Source of the DNA: an uncultured Gammaproteobacteria bacterium
Lineage (GTDB): Bacteria; Pseudomonadota; Gammaproteobacteria; Magnimaribacterales; TMED112
NCBI GenBank assembly: GCA_913020145.1
Contig: CAJWAI010000005.1
Coordinates: 1-55,588, forward strand
Direction of reading: 5' to 3'
Length of the DNA stretch: 55,588 bases
Shown: piece after piece, positions 18,261 to 27,628 of the stretch
How the letters are laid out: every line of letters starts with the position of its first letter
How positions within the stretch are numbered: position 1 is the stretch's first letter
The notes under the pieces: model-generated
What the model saw: the letters and a program-made list of their open reading frames with translations, nothing else
The model's database searches: none
Told to the model about the DNA's origin: nothing
Translations under genes and position numbers: made by a program

Positions 18261-19222
18261 AAGAACCCCTCTCCACAAACAAATATCTTGTATACAAAAT
18301 CTAGATTTTTAATAAAAAGGTACAGGAATAATATCGACAAGACAAAAACTTGATTCTTATCTCTATGGTCTAGAAAGAGCATTGTAAATATAAATTGCAT
18401 CATGATTATTCTATCTGTCCCAAGAACAAAGCATGCAATTAAGAAAAATACAAAGCAGGAGCTTGCAAAAAACTTATCTCTCATAAAGATTAAACTTATT
18501 GAGCCCAAAGCAATGGGCTTGGCCAAACTTAAAAGGTCATAAGATGTATATGCGATAAATTTTTCGTAAATAAGATCGTATGTAAATATGGAAAAAATAT
18601 ATATAAAGGCAGCAATCAAAATAAAAGCAATAAAATTTCCTAATTTGAAAATATTAAGTAAAAGGCTGTTTCTGGTAACAGCATGAATGCCTAATAAGAC
18701 TAGGACAAAAAGAGATTGCGCATGAAAAAAGGATGCCAATAAAATAATTAAAGCTCTTGTAAAAAAAGTTTTATAAAAAAATGCTATTAATATCAATATA
18801 GCTGCAAATTTAAGTCTTTCTGCAGCAAAAAATAATACGAACATATAAAAACTTAATAGCATTCCAACAAAGAACCATGTTGGGTATTTAAATTTTCTTA
18901 ATATCTTGAATAAAAGGACAGCTAGTGAAGCATTTGCTAATGAAATTAGTAAGTTCTTGCTTATAAAATTGGAGGACAGCCATATTATTAATGAATAACC
19001 AGGATCAGCTGAACCAATAGATGTAAGTTGTAGAATATATGTATCAAGCAAAGAAAGGCCTTTAGACAACTCATAAAATTCAATGTAGTGAAATTGATCG
19101 CCAGACACATAGAATTGTGCAATGTAAATGGATAATAAAAAGGTAAAAAGAAAAAAACTTAATGCATAAATAGTATTTTTATTAACAAATATGGTTTTTA
19201 AGTATCCTTTTTTTTCAGTCAT
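18245..19222 (-). CDS. EpsG-like polysaccharide polymerase (Wzy-like)
   Basis: Multi-TM protein with SADPGYSLIIWLSS, FAAERLKFAAILIL and SFFHAQSLF motifs. Confidence 0.75.
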   Translation of the reverse strand: MTEKKGYLKTIFVNKNTIYALSFFLFTFLLSIYIAQFYVSGDQFHYIEFYELSKGLSLLDTYILQLTSIGSADPGYSLIIWLSSNFISKNLLISLANASLAVLLFKILRKFKYPTWFFVGMLLSFYMFVLFFAAERLKFAAILILIAFFYKTFFTRALIILLASFFHAQSLFVLVLLGIHAVTRNSLLLNIFKLGNFIAFILIAAFIYIFSIFTYDLIYEKFIAYTSYDLLSLAKPIALGSISLIFMRDKFFASSCFVFFLIACFVLGTDRIIMMQFIFTMLFLDHRDKNQVFVLSILFLYLFIKNLDFVYKIFVCGEGFLCAAY

Positions 19223-20430
19223 TAAATTTGTTTAATTTTATCTTTTTTAAAAAACCTTCTAATCAGAAGAGAGAATAATAAAAACTCTATAAGCAAAACA
19301 GCTACGCTTAAACCTAACTCTTCAAATAATAATATAGAAATAGGAATAAGAAATGAAGAAATTAGTAAAAGGAGGATATTGTACTTAGTAATTAACCATT
19401 CTAATTTTTTCGGAATGAAATACGAGCCAACCAAGAAGTTGTAAGACCATATAAAAGGAATAGAAATAATTAATACGTTAAATACTGGAATTGATTCAGC
19501 ATATTTTTCTCCTAGTAGAAAGGTTATTAAAAATGATGAGAATCCAAGAAGAACAAGAACAATTATAGCCCCCGTAATAAAAATTATAGAGAACAACCTA
19601 ATCTGGCTTTTCCTAGTTTCATCTACTATCTTTGTAAATATTGTTATTGCTATCCTAGTGAGAGGAGAGAATAGTCCTCTAAGTCCTTTAAACAATTTAT
19701 CTGCATTACCAAAGATAGCTACTGTTCTAAAATCAGAGAGAGATCCTAGAATAATCACAGGAAGCATCATAGTCGAGATACCAGAAATTTGGTAATAAAA
19801 TAAGCCACTTAATTTTTTAATCATTCGCATATAATTAGTTTTTATCAAAAATAAATATGTGTATTTAATCCTTAGATACAAAGAACTAAATAATGCAATT
19901 AAAAGATTGTTTATAGCTAAGAAATAGATATAAAAAGATCCTTTATTATCATCTACAACATATAAAAAAATAAAAGTTAAAAAAATTGTTCTAAAAAATA
20001 TTTCAATAGAAATAATAGGAGTAATATTTTTTTCGACTAAAAATACCCAAGATGGATTTAATGAGATTGAAGCACTCAAAATAGCTGACATAAAGAAAAT
20101 TCTTTCGGGGAAAAAGCCCAAATGAACAAAGATATAGCCAAAAACTAATACAAGAAAAATATTAATAATCTTGATGAAATTATATTTGCCAACGATTTTT
20201 TTATCTCTATTAGATGATGATGCGATCTTATTTGTTCCATGAAATTCTATTCCCATATTCAGAAAAAGCAGTAAAAACCCAGCGATAGCCTGAATAAATA
20301 TTATTTCTCCCCACAGATCTAGACTTAGTCTTTGTGACATCAATATTATTGTGAAATAGGGGAAAAATACTGTATTAAAAAGATGCTGAATAAGAGAAGA
20401 ACTTATATATTTTGTATAAAAATGATTCAT
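19222..20430 (-). CDS. Wzx-type oligosaccharide flippase
   Basis: ~400 aa, about 12 hydrophobic segments, polysaccharide-synthase/MOP-like layout, located between Wzy-like and nucleotidyltransferase genes. Confidence 0.78.
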   Translation of the reverse strand: MNHFYTKYISSSLIQHLFNTVFFPYFTIILMSQRLSLDLWGEIIFIQAIAGFLLLFLNMGIEFHGTNKIASSSNRDKKIVGKYNFIKIINIFLVLVFGYIFVHLGFFPERIFFMSAILSASISLNPSWVFLVEKNITPIISIEIFFRTIFLTFIFLYVVDDNKGSFYIYFLAINNLLIALFSSLYLRIKYTYLFLIKTNYMRMIKKLSGLFYYQISGISTMMLPVIILGSLSDFRTVAIFGNADKLFKGLRGLFSPLTRIAITIFTKIVDETRKSQIRLFSIIFITGAIIVLVLLGFSSFLITFLLGEKYAESIPVFNVLIISIPFIWSYNFLVGSYFIPKKLEWLITKYNILLLLISSFLIPISILLFEELGLSVAVLLIEFLLFSLLIRRFFKKDKIKQI

Positions 20431-21356
20431 ATCTGATTATTCAAATAAATTTTTTTGAACTCTGATTTACTCATTTTACTTAGCTTTTTTTGGGCATATA
20501 TTGCAGAATCATTTGTATTTATATCATAGATATAATCGTCATTTGATATTGGTAAAGGGCAAATTCTTTTATTGGCATAAGAAAGAAATGGTATGAAATG
20601 TACAAAATCTATTTCATTAGATTCTTTTGATTGTAATATTTTTTGCGTATCAATAAATTCGGCTAGTTCTGAAAATAAAGAGTATCTAAATATGAAAAGG
20701 GAGCAGTCTTGTTCAGCCCAACCTCTAAAGTTTTTTCCTTCATTTTTATGTGCAATTTCGTTTATTTTCCCTTTTCTATTCCTTAAAAAAGCTACATATG
20801 GATTAAGTTTATATCTTGTAGGGAATGTTAGAGAATTTTCTAGTAAATTATGGATATCTATACTTAGCTCAACATCAGATTTTGGTATCAAAACTAAGTC
20901 TCCCCAAAACATTAATATATCTAAGTCCTTATTAAGAAATTCCTTTACGCTTAATAAGCAATTAGCAGTACCTTTGATTTGATTTTCACTCAACGTGATA
21001 AATTCAACATTGGTGTTTTTTTGCATTTTGTTAAAAAAAGGTAAGTCTTCCTCCCGTACAATCACGAATACCTTAGAAACATTCTGAGGTAGCATGTTTA
21101 TTAAATTTAAAGTATTTGACAGTATGGATCGATTTCCAGATGGATATTTGAATTCATATAAAGTTTTTGGATAGTCGATATTCATTCTTGAGCCTTTTCC
21201 AGCTGCCATTATTACAGCTTGATATTCCTTTTGTTCTATAAATAAATTAGCAGATTGTTTATAAACAGCTTGTTTAAATTTATGAGAGCAAAAATTTTTA
21301 TTAGCAAAATCTTTAAAAGGATCTTGTAACTCTAGAAATAGATCTTTTTTACTCAC
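20427..21356 (-). CDS. NTP_transferase (GlmU N-terminal-like/MobA-like) nucleotidyltransferase
   Basis: AVIMAAGKGSRMNIDYPKTLYEF; KGTANCLLSVKEFL; ILMFWGDLVLI; DINTNDSAIYAQKKL; plus a ~43-aa N-terminal extension. Confidence 0.83.
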   Translation of the reverse strand: MSKKDLFLELQDPFKDFANKNFCSHKFKQAVYKQSANLFIEQKEYQAVIMAAGKGSRMNIDYPKTLYEFKYPSGNRSILSNTLNLINMLPQNVSKVFVIVREEDLPFFNKMQKNTNVEFITLSENQIKGTANCLLSVKEFLNKDLDILMFWGDLVLIPKSDVELSIDIHNLLENSLTFPTRYKLNPYVAFLRNRKGKINEIAHKNEGKNFRGWAEQDCSLFIFRYSLFSELAEFIDTQKILQSKESNEIDFVHFIPFLSYANKRICPLPISNDDYIYDINTNDSAIYAQKKLSKMSKSEFKKIYLNNQI

Positions 21357-22590
21357 TACTTAATATTTTGAGAATACATTTTTTTAATTTATTGCCATCA
21401 TGTTGAAATTTTTTCTCAGGATGAGCTAAATCACTTTCAATTATTTTTACCCAAGGAAATTCTTTATTTAATTCTGCTCCGCTGTAATCTATTGAATAAT
21501 CTTTATCTTCATGGGAGATATCATGACTAGAGACAACTAGATGAGTAATAATTTTTTCTGGATTTATCTCATTTTCTTTAAAATTTTTAAGGGTATGTTT
21601 TAATAAATCTCTTATGAGCTGATTAGCTGAAAAAAAGTTTTGAGTTTCTTTTTTCAAATTCGCTACCATTATTTTAGGACATTCTTTGTTAGAAATTGCT
21701 TTTGCCGCACCTTTTAGTGAAAGACTAGGTAATAAACTAGAAAATGGTGTTCCTGCTCCATAAACAATGCAATCAGCAGTGCTTATAGAATCTTTTGCAT
21801 CGTCTGAAAAATCTTCTAGATATTGGATAGAGTCTAAATGTTTTATTTTCTCTGCTTTTTCTAGAGAACAAATTTCCCTTATTTGTTCCGCTGTAAGGCT
21901 TTCAGGAATCTGAAATATATCTTCAATAAAATCTGTGGTTCTTGATAGAACTATTGAAGCTTCATTAGGCAAAAATATCCCTTGTTTAAGTACTCCACAT
22001 AAATAAGCTGGGGCTTCAGAAGATTGAATAATTCTTACATTACTGAAATCCACGCTAACTATTCGGCTAAATTCTAAAATTGCTGATTTGAAATTAAAAT
22101 TTTTGTCTATAATTTGACTTGCAAATATAATATTACCGATTTTGAAATCACTAAAATCAATTTCTTTATTATCTCTTCCATCGAAATGATTACATAAGTT
22201 CGATAAGCATGATCTAATTGAATTTTCGATATCTCTATCTATCTGATCATGCTCCTCAAGTATAAAAAGTCTTTCTCCATTTAAAAAAGATTGGATTTTA
22301 TCCATTAATTTTTCTTGTTCCTTCTTTGAGTTTGTAGAGGGAAATCTTTTTTCAAATAAATCAACAATTTCATTATTTGAAGAAAGTGAAAGTATTACTT
22401 TAAGAAAATCACTAATGCCATGTGTAGGTTTTGAGAATAAGTATCTTATCTTGCCAGTTGATGCCCCATCATCTAGACCATTAACAATTACACTTAAATT
22501 AAGATTCTTTTTTTCAATATCATGAATAAGAGAATTTAAGAGATTCTTATTCCCTCTTCCACCAGAAAACAAGACAATATTTTTAGACAT
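21349..22590 (-). CDS. CofD/YvcK (GlmR)-family protein
   Basis: NIVLFSGGRGNKNLLNSL; VNGLDDGASTGKIRYLF; HGISDFLKVILSL; ADCIVYGAGTPFSSLLPSL, equivalent to YvcK ADVIVIGPGSLYTSVLPNL. Confidence 0.82.
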   Translation of the reverse strand: MSKNIVLFSGGRGNKNLLNSLIHDIEKKNLNLSVIVNGLDDGASTGKIRYLFSKPTHGISDFLKVILSLSSNNEIVDLFEKRFPSTNSKKEQEKLMDKIQSFLNGERLFILEEHDQIDRDIENSIRSCLSNLCNHFDGRDNKEIDFSDFKIGNIIFASQIIDKNFNFKSAILEFSRIVSVDFSNVRIIQSSEAPAYLCGVLKQGIFLPNEASIVLSRTTDFIEDIFQIPESLTAEQIREICSLEKAEKIKHLDSIQYLEDFSDDAKDSISTADCIVYGAGTPFSSLLPSLSLKGAAKAISNKECPKIMVANLKKETQNFFSANQLIRDLLKHTLKNFKENEINPEKIITHLVVSSHDISHEDKDYSIDYSGAELNKEFPWVKIIESDLAHPEKKFQHDGNKLKKCILKILSSE

Positions 22591-23485
22591 TATTTTTTAA
22601 TCCTAGACTTCTAATTTTATCAAATAATATAGAAATCATTACGATAATCGGAGGATACAGTCTAGCATCATTATAAAGATCTATGGGTCTTCTCTTATCT
22701 AGGGAATATTTTTTAAAATCTCTTATGCCTTCATATAGTCCTGAGAAAAAATGCCAAGGAGAAAGCGCCAACAATGATTTAATGAAGTTATAGAGTAAAT
22801 GAATAATTGTTTCTTTAATTGCTGGAAAAAATGGATAAAACTTCCAAATAAGCCATAACCCATTTCTAGTATAATAATAGTAAAACTTACTTGATAATCT
22901 TTTTTTTGGGGATTCTCTATGAAACGCAACTATGTCAGAAAAATGTTCAATAGTATAGTTGGCATCGATTGTTCTTAGGCTTAAATCAGCTTCACTAGTA
23001 TAAATAAAATATTCTGCTGGCCTCATGCCAATTTTTTCAATAACAGAACTTCTTATTGCTGCAGCACAACCAGTAAAATGATTTTTTAATGGCCAATTTT
23101 TTGGCTCGTTTATTATAGAATTATTATGAGGATTGACGATTCTTGGATCTAAGATTCCTAATTTAGAATTTTTATTAAACTCAACTGATACTCTTTCTAA
23201 TACATCATTACTTAATGAAGCATCACTATCTAAATAAAAAAATATATCTCCAATAGAATTTTCCATTCCTAGATTAAAACCACCTTCACACCCTAGGTTT
23301 TTGTCTGACTTTATTAATTTTACGTAAGGATATTTATTTTCTATCATCTCTAATGATCCATCAGTCGATCCATTATCAACAACTACAATTTCATAATTTT
23401 TATATATCTGTGTTTGAAGAGAAGATAAGGTTTCATTCATATCATCAAGTCGGTTCCAATTAACAATTATTACTGATATGAGCAT
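22583..23485 (-). CDS. Glycosyltransferase family 2 (rhamnosyltransferase-like)
   Basis: ISVIIVNWNRLDDMNETLSSL, VVDNGSTDGSLEMI, FFYLDSDASL. Confidence 0.9.
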   Translation of the reverse strand: MLISVIIVNWNRLDDMNETLSSLQTQIYKNYEIVVVDNGSTDGSLEMIENKYPYVKLIKSDKNLGCEGGFNLGMENSIGDIFFYLDSDASLSNDVLERVSVEFNKNSKLGILDPRIVNPHNNSIINEPKNWPLKNHFTGCAAAIRSSVIEKIGMRPAEYFIYTSEADLSLRTIDANYTIEHFSDIVAFHRESPKKRLSSKFYYYYTRNGLWLIWKFYPFFPAIKETIIHLLYNFIKSLLALSPWHFFSGLYEGIRDFKKYSLDKRRPIDLYNDARLYPPIIVMISILFDKIRSLGLKNNV

Positions 23486-23486
23486 C

Positions 23487-24575
23487 TTAATATGATAATT
23501 TATTGCCCTTTTTGTGCCAATTTTTTGAATTAGGGTTTGTGCTTAAAAAGAAATTGATTAATTTTTCTTCATCAAGTGCTGATTGCTGTTTAGTTATATG
23601 ATTTGCTTCTGCATTGGCTAAGTCATAAAAAATTTTAAACTCAGCATGATCTTCTGAAACTAATGATTTGCATAAAAATAATTGGCCTAATTCAATATGG
23701 ATCATAGTCGTCTTGTCTATATTAGTCATGAAGCTGAAAATATACTTAATTATATTCCTTAAACTATTTTTATAAGCCCTTGAGAAATCTTCTAACGATT
23801 TATTTCTAGTAGTATAGAATTTACATAAAAGCATTTCAGCAACTTCTAAATGAGCTTTTGTAGCTTGTACCCAAAATTTATCTATCTTATTTCTAGAAAT
23901 AGGCTCAAAAACTGGCTGCAATTTAAAACTTGTTGCTTTTTTTACAAATTTACAAAGATGTTTTTTATCTGGAAAGGTATTTAGAAATAATTCTAATCTT
24001 TTGGAATAAAGTGGGTCGTAAAGTCCTCTATCTATAAGCATGGCAGTTGACCAACCTAAAATTGATTTTGATATTTGCTGATAAGACCAGAATAAATCTA
24101 TATCAGATAAATACGAACTCTTGGGCCGAGCTTGAAGCAGGGACACAGGAAATAATAATAAAGGCCTTATGGCTTCAAACATAGGCATTCTAGTTTTATC
24201 CATATGAGGCATTAAATCTAGAATTTTTTCATTTCCAAAAATCTTTTTTGAAGCATATTTCAGGTCATAACTGTACATTGTAAAAGCCATATTTCTCAAT
24301 TGTCGCTTGTTATATATTGTTATATCTACTTGTCTTATTGATAATTTATTTTCTAGTTCATTCCTTAAAGCATTAATAGCATTTTCTTTATAAGATTTGC
24401 TTGTAACAATTACCAAATCATAGTCATTAATTACATGAACATTTCCTTCATGAACCATAATTGAACCTTCGTCTCTGCCAAATCCTCCTACTAGAAAAAT
24501 TGCTTCTAACGAATCTATTTCAGACGTAAGATATCTGACTATTTCATTGATATCAGAATTTATTTTATCTTTCAT
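23487..24575 (-). CDS. Pol-beta-superfamily (MNT-like) nucleotidyltransferase-domain protein
   Basis: VGGFGRDEGS...NDYDLVI...QVDITIY fits the G-G/S, DxD, third-Asp signature. C-terminal helical half not recognised. Confidence 0.7.
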   Translation of the reverse strand: MKDKINSDINEIVRYLTSEIDSLEAIFLVGGFGRDEGSIMVHEGNVHVINDYDLVIVTSKSYKENAINALRNELENKLSIRQVDITIYNKRQLRNMAFTMYSYDLKYASKKIFGNEKILDLMPHMDKTRMPMFEAIRPLLLFPVSLLQARPKSSYLSDIDLFWSYQQISKSILGWSTAMLIDRGLYDPLYSKRLELFLNTFPDKKHLCKFVKKATSFKLQPVFEPISRNKIDKFWVQATKAHLEVAEMLLCKFYTTRNKSLEDFSRAYKNSLRNIIKYIFSFMTNIDKTTMIHIELGQLFLCKSLVSEDHAEFKIFYDLANAEANHITKQQSALDEEKLINFFLSTNPNSKNWHKKGNKLSY

Positions 24576-25797
24576 TGCTTATAGGATCTGATACATCATA
24601 TAAATGCTTAGAAATAATACTATGCACGTGAGTTAAAGGTAATGGGCCCTCTTGCATACTGGTAGCTGTATTTTTTGATAAGGTTATGCAAAAACCATAG
24701 GTGCTCTCTTCAAAAGTTTTATATCCGTGCATTCCCCTGATATCTGATTTTAAATTAAAGAAGTCTGGACTAATAATGGTTCCTGGATTACAGATAAAAA
24801 CTAAATCTCCATATTTCCTACTTTTAGGAATATCATTATTTTCAAAATCCTCAAGTAGAATAGATTTACCAAACTTGTTAAATTGATTATCAATAATTTT
24901 CGATAAGGTTTTTGCATTTTGCTCTTGATTTTCATTAAACCAAAATCTAGCAATAGTTGAATCTAAAAAATAATTAAAGTTTGCTAATGAATTATTGTCT
25001 TTTTTTATTTTAATTAAGCTTTTCTCTAAATTTATTTTGTTAGTAACATCTGTCATCCCGTGATCACCACACAACACTAATACACAATCTTCATCTATCT
25101 CTTGGGCTGCATTTATAAAATCAATAATTAACTTATCAATGTATTTTAAAGAGGATCTTGCGATATCACTATTTGGACCATACTGATGGCCTATAGAATC
25201 CATTCTTGACACATATATTGGATAAAATTGAAAATTTGTATTTTTAAGATTATCTAAAACTAAATTTAGTCTATATTTATCATCTCCTTTTAGTGGTGAA
25301 GACATATCAGTAGTAGCATCTTTAAATACGCCTTGTGCTTTCTTATAAATTGAATCATCTGAGTTTTCTATTAAATTATTAACTCCATCTTCAGTTAAAG
25401 ATAGATTTGATAAATCATTAAACGGTATATTAAATGGGTAAAAGGTTGCTTCTCTATTTTTAAATATTTCCCAAAAAATTCTTCTTATAATCTTTTTAAA
25501 AATTTGAAGTCTAAATATACTTTCAAGTGCAGAGAAAAAAATTAAAGAATTTTTATAGTCTTTATAAGGTGAATTTATTGGATCATATGCAATAGCAGTG
25601 AAGTATCCTGTTTCTTTAGATGATTTGCCAGTTAATATCTCTGTTCTTTCACAAAACCCAAAGCTAGGTCTTAGAGAACTAATATATTCTGATTTTTTTG
25701 ATAGCTTAAAGATATTTGGAGTATCATTTTTATTTATATAGTCGCCTCTAAAGGCGTCAAGGAGTATAAGAATTACGTTTTTATTATAATTCTTCAT
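24565..25797 (-). CDS. Type I phosphodiesterase/nucleotide pyrophosphatase (alkaline phosphatase superfamily)
   Basis: VILILLDAFRGDYI, CERTEILTGKSS, SRMDSIGHQYGP, LVLCGDHGMTD, MHGYKTFEES: full set of AP-superfamily metal and nucleophile motifs. Confidence 0.85.
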   Translation of the reverse strand: MKNYNKNVILILLDAFRGDYINKNDTPNIFKLSKKSEYISSLRPSFGFCERTEILTGKSSKETGYFTAIAYDPINSPYKDYKNSLIFFSALESIFRLQIFKKIIRRIFWEIFKNREATFYPFNIPFNDLSNLSLTEDGVNNLIENSDDSIYKKAQGVFKDATTDMSSPLKGDDKYRLNLVLDNLKNTNFQFYPIYVSRMDSIGHQYGPNSDIARSSLKYIDKLIIDFINAAQEIDEDCVLVLCGDHGMTDVTNKINLEKSLIKIKKDNNSLANFNYFLDSTIARFWFNENQEQNAKTLSKIIDNQFNKFGKSILLEDFENNDIPKSRKYGDLVFICNPGTIISPDFFNLKSDIRGMHGYKTFEESTYGFCITLSKNTATSMQEGPLPLTHVHSIISKHLYDVSDPISNER

Positions 25798-25813
25798 TAG
25801 ATCTAATCTCCGA

Positions 25814-26659
25814 TTATTCTCTAGTATTTTGATTCAAAAAATTAAATCTAATTATTGGAATTAAAGCACCAAATACTAAACCTAATATTGCTCCAACAAT
25901 TAAAAATATTACTCTATTAGGTGAGTGTCTTTCTTCTGGAACAAACGGATCTTCAATGCTTTCTAATACATATTCTTCTCTAACATTCGCTAACATCTCT
26001 GAATTTAGATTCTTTTCTAATAGATAGCTTATTGAGGTCTTGATGGAAGTATTTCTTGCAACTTCATATTCTGATTCAAAATACTCTCTAGATTTTTCTA
26101 GTTCAATTAATTTATTTTCTCTGAATACATTATTTACTTCATCAATAATCAATTGAAGAAAATCTCTCGAAAACTCGGGAGAGCCATGCTTGAATGAAAG
26201 AAAGATTAAACCTGTATTTTTGTTAATTGTGGCTGACAAATCTTTTATATAAATTTTTTCATGTACTTCTATATAACTTGAGTCACTATCCAATGTATTA
26301 TTAATTAAATTTTCAGATATTCCATCAAATGAAAGCAAATGGTTCAAAAAAGTTTTTGATTTTATTGTCTCAATAACAATATTATCTAAATTTGTTGCTC
26401 CGCTTTTAAGATTTAATCCTGCTGACTCCGCTAATCCTCCAAAACTTGGAATATCAATAGATGGAATACTGGCATTTGATTGTTCTTGCTCAGCAATATT
26501 TAGAACTGAGTAGGACATAAACTTTGTTGGCACTAAATAACTTATAGAAAGTGATGACACTGAAAATAGAAGAATAAAAATCAAAATTAAATTTCTTGAT
26601 TTCCATAAGTTTTTGATCTGTTCAGTCAGATCAATATAGTCATCTCGTGTTTCATTCAT
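25814..26659 (-). CDS. Wzz-type polysaccharide chain-length determinant
   Basis: DLTEQIKNLWKSRNLILIFILLF N-terminal TM; APNR-like proline segment (PFVPEERHSPNRVIFLIVGAILGLVFGALI) and C-terminal TM; no kinase domain. Confidence 0.88.
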   Translation of the reverse strand: MNETRDDYIDLTEQIKNLWKSRNLILIFILLFSVSSLSISYLVPTKFMSYSVLNIAEQEQSNASIPSIDIPSFGGLAESAGLNLKSGATNLDNIVIETIKSKTFLNHLLSFDGISENLINNTLDSDSSYIEVHEKIYIKDLSATINKNTGLIFLSFKHGSPEFSRDFLQLIIDEVNNVFRENKLIELEKSREYFESEYEVARNTSIKTSISYLLEKNLNSEMLANVREEYVLESIEDPFVPEERHSPNRVIFLIVGAILGLVFGALIPIIRFNFLNQNTRE

Positions 26660-26670
26660 AATACAAATAT

Positions 26671-26757
26671 TGGTGCCCAGGGCCGGACTTGAACCGGCAC
26701 GAAGTCACCTTCGAGGGATTTTAAGTCCCTTGTGTCTACCAATTTCACCACCTGGGC
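26671..26757 (-). tRNA. tRNA-Leu(UAA), CCA encoded
   Basis: Revcomp GCCCAGGTGGTGAAATTGGTAGACACAAGGGACTTAAAATCCCTCGAAGGTGACTTCGTGCCGGTTCAAGTCCGGCCCTGGGCACCA; anticodon loop CTTAAAA; class II variable arm. Confidence 0.96.
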
Positions 26758-26764
26758 AGCAGGA

Positions 26765-27628
26765 TCAAATTTTATCATCAAATGACACATTTTGTTCTTT
26801 CTCCCTATCATCCAAGTCGTTATAATCACCTCTTATTCTATTATTAGTTTTTATTGCTGTCTTTAAAATTGAAAGTTCTACTCCAAGATTTTCTGCAAAT
26901 CTGATCAATGCCGTGCTATCTTTTGGAAAACAAGCTCCACCAAAACCATATTTGCCATCATGTCCTGGCACATTCATATGGCTAGCACCTATTCTTTTAT
27001 CAAGTGACAGAGTCTTAATAACTGATTCCCATGAATCTTCAGAATCTAACTTTCTAAAAACATTAAAAAGTTCATTAAAAAATATTACTTTGGATGCTAA
27101 AAAAGTATTAATTGAATATTTTATTAGCGATGCTGACACAATATCCATGAATACATGCTCTTTGGTCTTGCATCGTGAGTGATATAAGTAATATTTTGAA
27201 ACTTTTGAAGCTGTATTTCTATCTCCACCAAAAATGATCATTTCTGAATTAGCAAAATCTTTATTTGCATGTTTTTCCCTGAGAAATTCTGGGTTATAGA
27301 TTATTTTGTTGTTTAGCTCTGTTAACTTTTTTAAAACTGATGGCAGTACAGTGCTTTTAATAACAATAATAGACTTAGTACATTTTACTGTAAGCTCTTT
27401 TACGACGCTCTCTATTATGGATGAATCATGATCTCCATCATCTCCCATTGGGGTTGGAACACATACGAAAGTTAACTTAGGATCAAATTTTTTTAAATCA
27501 TCTATATCTGTATTATATTTTGGATCAACAATAAATTTTTCAATTCTTCTGCTGAAGCCCCAATCTGTTGCTTTACCAACAAATCCATGACCCACGATAC
27601 CTAATTTAAGTTTTTTAAAGATTCTCAT
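26765..27628 (-). CDS. UDP-glucose/GDP-mannose dehydrogenase family, short form
   Basis: GIVGHGFVGKATDWGF, FVCVPTPMGDDGDHD, YNPEFLREKHA, catalytic GFGGACFPKD. Ends before the usual C-terminal domain. Confidence 0.87.
   Translation of the reverse strand: MRIFKKLKLGIVGHGFVGKATDWGFSRRIEKFIVDPKYNTDIDDLKKFDPKLTFVCVPTPMGDDGDHDSSIIESVVKELTVKCTKSIIVIKSTVLPSVLKKLTELNNKIIYNPEFLREKHANKDFANSEMIIFGGDRNTASKVSKYYLYHSRCKTKEHVFMDIVSASLIKYSINTFLASKVIFFNELFNVFRKLDSEDSWESVIKTLSLDKRIGASHMNVPGHDGKYGFGGACFPKDSTALIRFAENLGVELSILKTAIKTNNRIRGDYNDLDDREKEQNVSFDDKI

Noticed and set aside
21349-22590. CofD-like protein taken as evidence for coenzyme F420 synthesis
   Set aside because: No FbiB/CofE, FbiC/CofGH or other F420 genes are visible, the sequence looks at least as close to YvcK/GlmR, and it sits among glycan genes.
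22723-22929. 68-aa minus-strand ORF within the GT2 gene
   Set aside because: Out-of-frame product of the GT2 coding region.
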